From positions 868,001 through 932,000 of the forward strand of contig JASISA010000026.1 in assembly GCA_031771865.1 (NCBI GenBank): a DNA stretch of 64,000 bases. Reading direction: 5' to 3'. Below are positions 40,946 through 50,828 of this stretch, one piece after another (positions within the stretch are counted from its first letter, which is position 1; each line of letters starts with the position of its first letter). This DNA is from Nothophaeocryptopus gaeumannii. Taxonomy: Eukaryota > Ascomycota > Dothideomycetes > Mycosphaerellales > Mycosphaerellaceae. The notes under the pieces are model-generated. The model was not told the DNA's origin. It worked only from the letters and a program-made list of their open reading frames with translations, and did no database searches. The translations under genes were made by a program, and so were the position numbers.

Positions 40946-42694
40946 CTAGTCGAGGAACCCAATCAAAGTCTCCAGCATCTCCCTCATATCTTCGTCCTCC
41001 TCACTCACGCCTTCCAAGCCTGACCTCTGTCCTTCGAGCGAAGCTTTGAGAGACGCCAAGCCTCCGTCCAACTCACTATCCAGCTTCTTTTTCAGTCCGA
41101 CATCTTCAGCAACCAACCAAGCCAGAATGACATCTGCCATTTGCAGACAAAACGATCCACCATCCAGCCTCCTCGAAAACCACTCGGCCTCCCTCTCCTC
41201 AATCTCGTCATCGGCCAAGTCCTTCTGCTCCAATTTGATCTCTTTGTCAACAGTCGCCACTCGTCGAGCATATTCCTTTCTTAGCTGAACCAGCTTAGTC
41301 GTCTTCTCGTGGTCCTTCTCTGTAAACTTCGCGAGTGTTCGTATCCGTGCTGCAGACTCGCCGGGTAGTCCCCGGAGCAGAGCAGAGAATATGCCCAGGA
41401 GATGCTCCGCATTGGCAGGATCTTTGCCCTTTGCGAAGAGCGAGAATATCGTCTTCAAACCAGCTGCTTCAACCAGCTTCTCGCACACACCGACAGCTGC
41501 AACACCCTGGCCGCCTACTGCGTGGTCCAATACACGAAGCGCACGCTGAGCGATGTTCTTGGTCCCCTCCTTGAGCATGATAAGCGCGAGCTCCACACCC
41601 TCTGCCTCGACGAACTTCGGCTTTCCTTCCGGCTCGTCCACCACGCAGGTCAACGCGTCGAAAAGATCCTCGACATATTCTTCCTCATGGCTGTCTTTCG
41701 GCGGATCGCGTTTTCGGTAGGCGGCAAGTAGTTGAAGAAACAAGTCGACACCTTCGATGTCGATTGCGAGTCGTCTCCGGAGGAGCGGTGATGATTGGAG
41801 TAATACTTGCAGCACCTCCGCCGCATACTGCTTGTTTTGGCCTAGAGGCTTCTCGGGTGCCTTTATGCGATTGCATAGCCACATGAGTACCTTTTCTGTA
41901 CCGATCCTCTCCGCTACGGCTTGTTGACTCGCCAGATTCTCTATCACGGCCAAGCTGTGATACACGCCGCTTCGATCACTCTCGTTTTCCTCATCAAGCC
42001 GGCTCAGATTACTCATGAGAAGTTCCAGAAAATCAGCATCCAGGAGTGCAGCAACGAGAGCATCCCACTGCTCCGACTCCGCCTGCACATCCTCATCCAG
42101 CAGCTCCGACACAATCTCAATCGCTCCAATTGCAATATCTGTATTCTCATGCGCCAGCAGCCCCACCAGGCTTCCCACTGTCCCTCCCTCATCTAATTGT
42201 GCAAACTCGGGATAGAGGTTTGGGTGCTCACTCAGTAAACTCCAGCTCTTAATCTCCGCGTCCAGATCCGCCTCACTTTCCATAAACTTAGCAGGCTGGC
42301 CCTCGAATTTCGCGCGCAACTCAGCGTTCTTCTTGACTTTCCTCTCGAAACTATTCGCTAGTCTCTTCAGCCAAGCCGAATCAATCTTCTCCTCCGCATA
42401 TGTCTCTTCACCATCATTTTCCTCGATGTAGTCCAACGCTTCCGCCGCATCGCGTGTCACGCCGCTACCAAAGAAACGCCCATCGGCATCATCAGGCTCA
42501 TATGCATCGGGAGGAATTTCGGGGCCGGCCTCCATGTCGTCGTCTTCGTTGCCATCTTCGACTGTCGCATGGCCGTTCGGGGAAGATTTGCTGGTTATTT
42601 TGGTGGCTTTGTAGGCGGCCTGGGCGTCAGGCTCGTCAAATTTCCGCTTTATAGGGAGGTTTGGACGCTTAAAAAGCTCGTCGACGGATGTCAT
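40946..42694 (-). CDS. Beta-catenin-like protein 1 (CTNNBL1) homolog
   Basis: Intronless 582 aa from ATG 42694 (MTSVDELFKRPNL). CTNNBL1 is a nuclear armadillo-repeat protein associated with the Prp19/CDC5L spliceosome complex. Seen: a basic N-terminus with a likely nuclear signal (IKRKFDEPD), an acidic stretch, YIEENDGEETYAEEKIDSAWLKRLANSFERKV, HPNLYPEFAQLDEGGTV, NLASQQAVAERIGTEKVLMWLC and LGQNKQYAAEVLQVLLQSS, then AEHLLGIFSALLRGL and a C-terminal coiled segment. All the conserved blocks are in one frame. The gene sits next to the Fot1-like element (about 90 bp from ATG to the transposon end), so its promoter may overlap the insertion site. Confidence 0.92.
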   Translation of the reverse strand: MTSVDELFKRPNLPIKRKFDEPDAQAAYKATKITSKSSPNGHATVEDGNEDDDMEAGPEIPPDAYEPDDADGRFFGSGVTRDAAEALDYIEENDGEETYAEEKIDSAWLKRLANSFERKVKKNAELRAKFEGQPAKFMESEADLDAEIKSWSLLSEHPNLYPEFAQLDEGGTVGSLVGLLAHENTDIAIGAIEIVSELLDEDVQAESEQWDALVAALLDADFLELLMSNLSRLDEENESDRSGVYHSLAVIENLASQQAVAERIGTEKVLMWLCNRIKAPEKPLGQNKQYAAEVLQVLLQSSPLLRRRLAIDIEGVDLFLQLLAAYRKRDPPKDSHEEEYVEDLFDALTCVVDEPEGKPKFVEAEGVELALIMLKEGTKNIAQRALRVLDHAVGGQGVAAVGVCEKLVEAAGLKTIFSLFAKGKDPANAEHLLGIFSALLRGLPGESAARIRTLAKFTEKDHEKTTKLVQLRKEYARRVATVDKEIKLEQKDLADDEIEEREAEWFSRRLDGGSFCLQMADVILAWLVAEDVGLKKKLDSELDGGLASLKASLEGQRSGLEGVSEEDEDMREMLETLIGFLD

Positions 42695-42785
42695 GTTGAC
42701 GCGGCGCAAGTGATGGGCGGTGGTGTGGTCATCGCATCTGTCATGGTGACAATGAACTTTGCAAGTGAGGTGAAGTCTGAGTGGT

Positions 42786-42787
42786 TA
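42786..42787. repeat. TA target-site duplication, left copy
   Basis: TA directly precedes the left terminal inverted repeat, matching TA 44882-44883 on the right, as expected for Tc1/mariner-type insertion. Confidence 0.7.
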
Positions 42788-42828
42788 AGGGTTCCGCCCA
42801 CGTGACGCACAGCCGCACGAGACGCACA
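42788..42828 (+). repeat. Left terminal inverted repeat of the Fot1-like element
   Basis: 41 bp, 35 of which match the reverse complement of 44841-44881; the core cgcacagccgcacg is identical. Confidence 0.85.
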
Positions 42829-42876
42829 CTTTCGTAGATTTTCAGCTATCTTTAGACAATGATATCTCTACACAAC

Positions 42877-44680
42877 ATGGACCAAATTGAGCAAGCGATA
42901 GCTGATTTGAATGGTCAAGAAGGCCTAACATTTCCGCTACAGCAGGACGTATGGTATTGAGCGCTCAAGTTATCCGAGCGCTGGAGAGGCGTCAACAATC
43001 CAGCTAGTTCAAAGCCGAAGACCAGTCTATTCTCAGCAAACAACAGAGCGCACACTCGTCGATTATATCAATACCCTTACCGAGAGGCCTCCCTCCAACG
43101 CCTGCAATGCTTTCCAATTTCGTGTACGATATCGCAAAGAAATACCTAGGAAAGAGCTAGGTGCCAAGATTCGTATAAAAGTGGTTAGGACACATAACTT
43201 CTCGGTATTTGCAGCCTATGGATGCTAGCCGTCAAAAGGCAGATAATTGGTACTACTATTCTGCATACTTTAAGTTGCTAAAGAAGAAGATGGCTCAGTA
43301 TAATATAAAAGAAGGAAACAGCTATAATATGGATAAAAAGGGCTTCTTAATCGGCTTCCTTACAAAGGCAAAGAGAATCTTTACAAAGAAGGCTTGGAAG
43401 GATAGCAAGCTCTTAGGCAACACTTAAGATGGAAATAGAGAGTGGATTACAGTTATTGCCTGTATCTGTGCAGACCTTACTGTCCTACCTCCAGCCTTAA
43501 TCTACTAAGCAAAAACCGGCAATATCTAGACACTTCAATTCACTAATTATTCATAGCTTCCTTAAAGAATGGATGGACAGATAATAAGCTTGGTTTGGCC
43601 TGGCTACAGCAAGTCTTTAATCGATTTACAAAGGCTAAAGCTCGGAGGGATTAGAGGCTCCTTTTTGTTGATAGTTACAGCTCTCATGTAAACATGGGCT
43701 TCCTTGAGTACTGTAATAGCAACCAAATACTTGTAGCTATATATCCTCCTTATTCTACGCACCGGCTTCAGCCTCTGGATGTCTCTCTTTTCTCACTATT
43801 GGGTACCTACTATAGCCAATAGCTGGACACCTTTATTCACAACTGCCAAGGCTTATCTTTAGTCACTAAGCGTGATTTCCTTCAACTCTTCTAGCTAGCG
43901 TGGACAAAGGCATTCATAAGTAAGAATATAGCCTTAGGTTAGAAAAAGACAGGCTTGTTTCCTTTTGACCCTGAAGAAGTACTTGCCAAGATTCATAAGC
44001 CAGAAAAGGACGACCAACAATAGTTAAGGCCAGCTACAGGGGATTCATTAACGTCTATACTATTAGCAAGTGACTAGAGAAAACTTAGGAACCTTCTTAA
44101 GGACGTCGTTAACGAGAGCCTTACTGAAACTTATGCCTACAAGATGTCCAAGCTTTCCAATAGCCTCATGTCAATTACTACGCAAAATGCCATCCTCAAG
44201 GCTGAGAATAAGGGCTTTAAGACTGCCCTTTTCTACGAGAAGAAGAAGAGGAAGCGTGGCAAGGGTTTGTTCGAAGATTTTAGAGCTAAAGAAAATAATG
44301 CAGCTATTTTCTTTTCCCCTATAAAGATTCAGTAGGCAAAGGACTTTCACAAGTAGAAAGAGGACGATAAAGTGAATGCTGAGGCTCAAAAACAGGTTGA
44401 GAAGGAAGAAGCAAAGGCTAAAGCATTTTAGAAACGTGTTGCTATTGAGATGCGTAAAAAGGACAGGCTAGAAAAGAAGGCAGAGAAGGAAAGACAGGTA
44501 GCTGAAAAAGCTGCTGCCAAACTTAGGGCAAAGACGATAAGGCAGTGTCTAACCAACTCCAAGCGGCCCTTCAGCAGTCAACAAAGCCAAGAAACGCAAC
44601 AACTTATCGTTGTGCTGCTAGTTGCTCTAGACGCTCCTGAAGTAGTATCTAACCAAGGGCTCAATTCGGGCTTCAAATAG
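42877..44680 (+). pseudogene. Fot1-like transposase relic
   Basis: The reading frame begins at ATG 42877 and is broken by many TAA/TAG codons and several frameshifts. The largest intact pieces are 43209-43427 and 44144-44335. The DDE core and a long Lys/Glu-rich C-terminal coil can be recognised. No functional product is expected. Confidence 0.85.
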
Positions 44681-44840
44681 GTCGAAGCGTCTATTCGACA
44701 ACCAGCCCGATTCAAGACATAAAAAGTAGCTTGAATGAAAGCCTATAGTTTGTTCTACAAGACCCTTGAATATCGTAATAATCGGTTTAGCCGTTGTTGA
44801 GTTATATGAGCAGAAAGATATGTGAATAGAAGGATGGATC

Positions 44841-44881
44841 TGTGCGTCACGTGCGGCTGTGCGTTACGTGGGGGTAACCTC
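44841..44881 (-). repeat. Right terminal inverted repeat of the Fot1-like element
   Basis: Pairs with 42788-42828; followed directly by TA (44882-44883). Confidence 0.85.
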
Positions 44882-46465
44882 TATGTAAGCAGAGGTGCAT
44901 AACCTCGAAGGTGACTTCCAGATCCGGTTGCTCCTCGAAATCCTCCCTTTTGCAAACACGCCAAGGTCGACATCAATGGCAGGGAATATATGAGTGTTTC
45001 ATTTGCGCAGAGCATCTCAGCCTCTCCACGATTACAGCGCACTCTGTGCGTCCGCAACACATCCAACATGCTCTCCTGGTTCAGCTACGAAGATCCAAAG
45101 AAAGGCAGCATGTAACTCCATCGGACCACGACTCTGGGAATTCCACAGCCTCCAAGTTGAGCTGCGCCTGTACATCATCCTCTAGTGCGAAACGGGCTCC
45201 GCTCACATGATCTGGCGACTGTGAACAGCAACGGAAGGCCCTAAACTCCTAAGACTGGGCTGGTAAAGTCAAGTCCGATCCATGGGCGCGTCACATCTCC
45301 GGATTGTGGCCGCTTCTTATCGATCAGAGGCGCTATGGTTTCCAGACTTCTGCCTTTCTTTCGGTCCGGTAGGCCACTGACTGTACGGGCAGCGATTTGA
45401 ACGGTCTCGGTCCATGTGCTGCTGAAACAAGACGACGACCTCACCTCAATCAATTAGCTTCGACATCACCCACTTTAGGACTATATGGCCACCCCTGGTC
45501 GACCTCGCGTAAGTAAAGTCCTGAAGACTCTAAATGTCATGGCACAAGATCAAATCGACAATGCCGCTCTTAGAAGCTGCGCTGATGTGCATGTCTGCCA
45601 CGGTCTCCAGGAAAAGATTGCGCTATCGGAGATGGCATGCATCACGTTGGCTATTAGACATTCTAGATTACTCTCGCTTTTCAATCAATCGTTGCTTAGA
45701 CTTGATGGAACTTGCCTGGCAATCGCCATTCGAGAGGGACGTAGCGAGAACCTCCAAGAGGATAGCGATACGTCAACGACAAATATCTCGATATTGCCCA
45801 GCTCGAAAAGGGCCAAATTCTGGCTTCCGACTTGCAATTATGTTTTAAATATACCAGTCAACGTTTATGCAGGTTGGCCATCGTATAAAGACCTTCTTCG
45901 AAATCGACGAGGTCGTGAGAATAGACGGCACACGCGCGGATTTTTGCTCGGGGGTTCTGTGAACAAGTTTACGCGAGCTATCAACCTGAGCCATCAGCTG
46001 AGCACGACACGATAGATACTCTGGCTCCTCCAGCCGGCAATGTACAGGTGGCTGATACTGAACCCACGGCGAACAATGCTCACCGCGCGTGGTTGCTGCA
46101 AATAAGCCCTGGACGCCGGTAAATGTCGGGGGTTGTTCGACCAGACACATGTCAGGCGCTTCTACATCACGCATCAGGCATTTCTTACAGCCTTCTGGGC
46201 CCCGAAATCATGTCGCACTAGTCTGGAGAAGCACAGCGGCGTACTCGACTGCTGCTCTTGGGCCTGGAAAGTGGGACCATTGCGGCAGCATCCCAGCTCA
46301 AAAAACCAAGACATGGGTTTCTCTGATATCTACTCTCGATCCCCAAGATCCCTCATGTCGATTGCAAAGATTTCTCCGATCACGACAGGCTTGATCTACG
46401 CAAACAACCCACTGCACGAGACACTTCACACCAGCAGTTCATTGGCCGCAGATTCCGTCGCTTCG
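44882..46465. other. Eroded region, no gene recognised
   Basis: 1.6 kb right of the transposon. Overlapping + strand ORFs at 45485-46015 and 45534-45848 include a GTAAGT at about 45508 and protein-like stretches (RWLLDILDYSRFSINRCLDLMELAW) but no motif I know; they may be remains of an F-box/LRR-type gene. Confidence 0.35.
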
Positions 46466-47667
46466 ATGGCAGGGAAGACATTGGAGACACTACCAGCCGA
46501 GCTTTTAGACTCCATTCTCGATTGTTTGAACACGCCAATCGAACGTTCTAACACGAGGAATGCCTGCTTGCGAACTCGACTACGCACATTCGTCGCCCTT
46601 TCGCGGACATCAACATCTCTGCGCCCATGCAAGCTTGCCATATCTCTATGGGAGTCTGGACATTCTGTCTGGACGACAAGCGTCAGGGCTAACGACTACG
46701 CGAAACCTCCTGCGCACACTTTGCCACCAGCGCCATCTCGCCCAGTACTCGAAAACATTGAGCGTTGGTGTATCGCGCGATGCAACTCCACCAAACTCTC
46801 TGGATTTGATGCTCTTTCGTTCAGTTTTGAGACCATGTAAGAGTCGGGAGATTGACTATGCGATGCGCGACGCCCTTCGCGAGGGCTGTCATGCTGCAGA
46901 GGTGATGCTAATCATCACTTTGACAATAGGTATACAAGCGATTAACATTGATCTGCGAGACGAAGTTAGCAGCAGCCACAGCTTTGAGACCTTCAGCGCG
47001 CGCCGCCCACATCTTCCACTCCCAACATGTGGCCGTTGTCCCGACATTGCGACCTTCTTCGAGGTGATCTTCTCCAACCAACAAGCAGTAGCCTTTGACA
47101 TCCGTCCGTATCGCAACCTAGAGTATTTGCGCTTCCACGCCTCCACGGCTGTAAGTTGGAGGAATTCGAGTATCATCTGCCCTGGTCTTCGATCTAGAGG
47201 TGCTTCGCCCTGACATCAAGTTGTTGTCAAGTCTGGACTTGCTGCACTCGCCCTGGAAGGGTGCAGCCTTGACGCACCGGCTGTTGTCGATTTAAACACT
47301 TCTTGCGGCGCGCTGAAACATTGTATTATTACCTGGGAGCCACAAACGAGACGAGCCCTGGACAACGATGAACGAAGTCGCGTCCACGTGGATGTGCAGC
47401 AGCTATTTGCAGCCTTGCTCGATCACCGCAAAAGCTTGAAGACCCTTATTTTCGGCAACACTGCTGACAATGGAGAGGTTTTCCCGTGTAAGAACCCTGT
47501 TGAATACCGCCCAGGCTTTCATATCTCTTGAGGCACTGGAACTGGACGAAACTACTTTGCCTGTATGCTTTCAAATTTATACGCTCCCAGCCAACTTACT
47601 GCGGTTTGTTATTCACACGCACGTCTCGGTCAGATATCTGGGAGAAGCCATATCATCTAACACGTAA
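46466..47667 (+). pseudogene. F-box/LRR-type gene relic
   Basis: Begins at ATG 46466 with MAGKTLETLPAELLDSILDCL, a normal F-box start. The expected continuation (LCAHASLPYLYGSLDIL, LLRTLCHQRHLAQYSKTLSV) is one base out of frame from about 46615. A GTAAGT donor at 47151 with an acceptor ending at 47231 would remove a later TGA in frame and join HASTA to SGLAALALEGCSLDAP. Another shift near 47478 leads to the leucine-rich FISLEALELDETTLP part ending at 47667. With at least two frame breaks I call it a relic; sequencing errors could also explain single-base shifts. Function would have been substrate recognition in an SCF ligase. Confidence 0.6.
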
Positions 47668-48821
47668 CTATTGCACGTAGGCCTTCGTTTCTTCGCCTCC
47701 ACTTTTTCGTTGAGCTCTGGATGGGTGGAAGACCCTTCCAGATTATGAGCAGTTCGTAGACGATCCGGGGCCCAAGCAGGGACAACAGTGACGAAGGAGT
47801 AAGGCTTTGGAGTGTCCGAGTCATCAGTTAACACAGTCCGTGGCGCGTGGCGTTTGAATGCACTGATCGAATGACGAGACGCTCGCAGACGTCCAACGAG
47901 CTGTCCAAGAAGGGGGCGTCATGTCCGTTCTGAGGGAACAATATCCGATGGCCCCGGAAACAGAAATGTGAGCACCACTCGACCCAACATTCTGATCGTT
48001 CAGGTTCCAGGACTGCTTGACTGTTCTGAAAACATCGAAGAATGTCTCAGCTCCTGGAAAGGCAGGCGACCCCAAATTCTGCACCTTCGATCTCATGCCT
48101 TTGTCCCTTGACGTCAAACTTCAAAGTTTTGGTGTCCTTGCAGGTGTCACTCACGCTGGCCAAGGCGTCTATTTGGGTCGCTTGACTCAGGCAGCACCAA
48201 AGTCCATACTCTCGCGTTGGAACAATACTTCCGAGTCATTCGCTGAACGGCTCATCTGAGCGTACAGGCGCCAGTGACAGGCCAAAGGAATTCATCTAGA
48301 AGGAGATATGTTGTCACTAATACCGACGCTGCGCTACGCTACCACATCTGAGGTCTCCGGGGTCACTCCAGCGTTTGCGATATGCGACGTGCGATATCCG
48401 CGTTAGGCCTGAGTGATTGATGCCGGAAGCATGGAAATACTGATTGGAATTATTCCAAACAACAGACCGTTGTCGATTAAATAGGAAATAGTTAGCCGTT
48501 GGTAATGCGAAGCACTCAGTAGCCGCGAAATGCCGCCGGCTCAGGTATCATGCTTTGACTCCAGCTACCATCTCTATCTTTGTGATGAGCTTTGTCCGGT
48601 GAGCCTTGGCCATTATCTGCGTACCTGAGATCCTGGGGCCATTTTCTTAGGAGATTATTGAACTGACATTTGGCTCTGGTTGGTATGCCCGTAGCTCTAG
48701 AGCTTCAACTCGGCCCGGAACAGTTAAAAATTCCCCAAGACAGGCAGCTTCAATCATGTCTTCCGCGCATAGTACTGCAAATCACTCGCTAAAACAGCAG
48801 CAAAAAGGACTTCGTCCAGTC
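47668..48821. other. Intergenic, no gene recognised
   Basis: 1.15 kb with only short overlapping ORFs (for example + 48017-48259) and no motifs. Confidence 0.4.
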
Positions 48822-49755
48822 TCACATGATTGTGCACATACTTGGGCTCGGAACCTTAATCAGGCTCAGAATCGATTTTTCCAGAGCAGAGATCGTTCTC
48901 ACCCCGATCAACATGGCTTCTTCTGCGTTCTGCTCGTTCGCTTTGATCATTTCTACAAAGGCGTGGTTCATCATTGATTGGGTGAACTGGGATGGTTTTC
49001 GCCAGCCTTCAGCGTAGGGGATGCGTTCTTCTTCTGTTGTTGCAGGTTAGTCATCAGGTTCGCTTTCGTGTCACGGAAGAAGAGATGGGTAACTGACCGA
49101 ACAGGATGCGAACCCATTCTAATGGCGCCTTGCCATCTTGACCGAGCAGATTGAGGTAGAGCGCTGATTCGCCGTAACTCAGTACGGCTTCCTTCAGACC
49201 ATAATTCCATTCTTTCCCTTCGGCTTCATGTCGCGTCTTCGATTCGATGACTCGTTGATACCGTGCTCGACTTGCAGACGCCCAGGTTGTCGTCGCCACC
49301 TCATCCGCTTTCTTCTCCCCTGTAGTGCTGTCTTCCTGAGACCACTCTTTCAAAGCCCCGAACCACTCTTCGAACCTCTCCCTACTAAAAGCCTCATTCG
49401 ACCCGAACGCCACATCCTCTCGAGACAAACTCGTGTCATGTTTGATGAAGCCGTGTTTACTAACATGACCCAGATCGAAGGTGTGTGCGTGGTGGTCCGG
49501 ATTTGCTGCTACTGCTCCTGCTGCAAAAACTGAAGCCACAGAAGGGTCGAGGTTGAATGCGGAAGTAAGGGCCTGGACTGTTTGCGCTTTGGAGATGTTT
49601 TTGCCGTTATGTGGGAGGATGGAGTGGTTTGCGAGGGCGTTGAGGGCGGGGCAGGGGGAGCGGACATCACTGTCGCTGGGTGAAGTCCACTTGCTCCAGT
49701 CGATGTCTGTGATATCTGCGTGTCCTTCTGGGAGGTCGGGTGTTCCTGTCGTCAT
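48822..49755 (-). CDS. Chloroperoxidase/unspecific-peroxygenase-type heme-thiolate peroxidase
   Basis: Two exons: 49755-49098 and 49033-48822; intron 49034-49097 (GTCAGT...GACTAAC...CAACAG). Product 289 aa. Seen: the proximal RSPCPALNALANHSILPHNGK with the PCP cysteine that ligates heme, and the distal-side FIKHDTSLSREDVAFG. Splicing restores EEERIPYAEGWRKP, a conserved C-terminal block. Family enzymes use hydrogen peroxide to halogenate or oxygenate substrates. There is no N-terminal signal peptide (MTTGTPDLPEGHADITDIDW), so this copy is probably intracellular, unlike the secreted type. Intact as read. Confidence 0.88.
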
Positions 49756-50828
49756 GATGGCTATTGAAAGCTATGGAAAGTGTGAGAGAGAGAGAAAGTA
49801 AGATGGAGATAGCCAGCCCTGAGGAAAGAGTTGAAGATCATCCAAACGCCTAGTATCGCCCTCGTGGCACGTTGCCAAGTCATTAGACCAGAATCGATTG
49901 GATGTAGTCGAGCTCGTGGATGCAGTGTACCCACCAAGACAGCCATGGCTTTGTGCCCATATCTATGCGACAAGCTGCTATTGGAGCTCCAGACCGGTGG
50001 GTTTCTGTACCTGCACTATCGGAGACTGTATGTGTAATACATTCGTGCTGGCTAGGCACAAGAGCTGCCGTTCCTTCGTGGCCTTCACGACCTGTCAAAA
50101 AGATGAGATAGAAAGGCGGCCTCACAGCTGAGGTGCAGGGAGCCAGCCGAAAGCGCCACGCAAGGTACAGAGCTCGGCGATCCCGAGGGCTCCGGAACAG
50201 GCAGCAGGTACGTCAAAATCAGCTCTGGTTGTGGTGTTCGTGCTTGCCATCGCCAGTAGAGGTCGACTTTGTCTCAGTATGTATACGGAGTGAAAGTGAA
50301 GTGAAGTGAAGTGAAGTTGGAAGCGCACAGTCCGAGATCGAGTGGCTTCTTGGCATGCTGACCAATTCAATGCCTCAGGCTCGCGATGGACGCTGCTTCC
50401 CTCAAGATTTCTATCTCTGCAACCTGGATGTACCTATGTCTTACAGACCCGCTGATACTCAGGATGCCCGGCGATACCTCCATGTCGATGGCCATCAATG
50501 CGACGATGAACGCGCGCGAGCCTTGAGAGCTCTTGCATGGATGCTATGCAAGACATGCTTGACGTCTGAAGCGCGTTACCTATGATGGCCTGCCTCCTGG
50601 CGCCGAGACCGCGTCTTGAATTCGATGACAACATAATTTCAGAAGCAGAATGCTTGAGATGTTGGAGGAGAGGGAGGCGAAGAAGAAAGCGATGGCGCAG
50701 AGCAGGATCTCGCAAACAGCAGAGAACATCTGACGTAGACATGTGATCTTCACAGGGAAGGCAGAGCATTTGAACCCTCGCGCGTTCAATGCCATTTTCG
50801 ACACTCTCGAGTGTGAACGACATTCTCT
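49756..50828. other. Intergenic, no gene recognised
   Basis: 1.07 kb. Contains four perfect gtgaa units (50296-50315) and several ORFs of 60-80 codons without motifs. Confidence 0.4.
50296..50315. repeat. Four tandem copies of gtgaa
   Basis: Perfect 5-bp microsatellite in the gap between the peroxidase and PRP22 genes. Confidence 0.8.

Larger units (their letters stand above)
42788..44881 (+). mobile_element. Fot1/pogo-type Tc1-mariner DNA transposon, RIP-degraded
   Basis: A 2,094-bp element bounded by 41-bp terminal inverted repeats and TA duplications. The interior carries a decayed DDE transposase: MDQIEQAIADLNGQEG (CENP-B-type HTH start at 42877), GLPPTPAMLSNFVYDIAKKY, YNMDKKGFLIGFLTKAKRIF, REWITVIACICADLTVLPPALIY, and near the end KKRKRGKGLFEDFRAKENNAAIFF. 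Many stops replace Gln (CAA/CAG to TAA/TAG) and Trp (TGG to TAG), the CpA-to-TpA pattern of repeat-induced point mutation. The element is AT-rich compared with its neighbours. It cannot encode a transposase now, though its ends look usable in trans. Confidence 0.9.
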
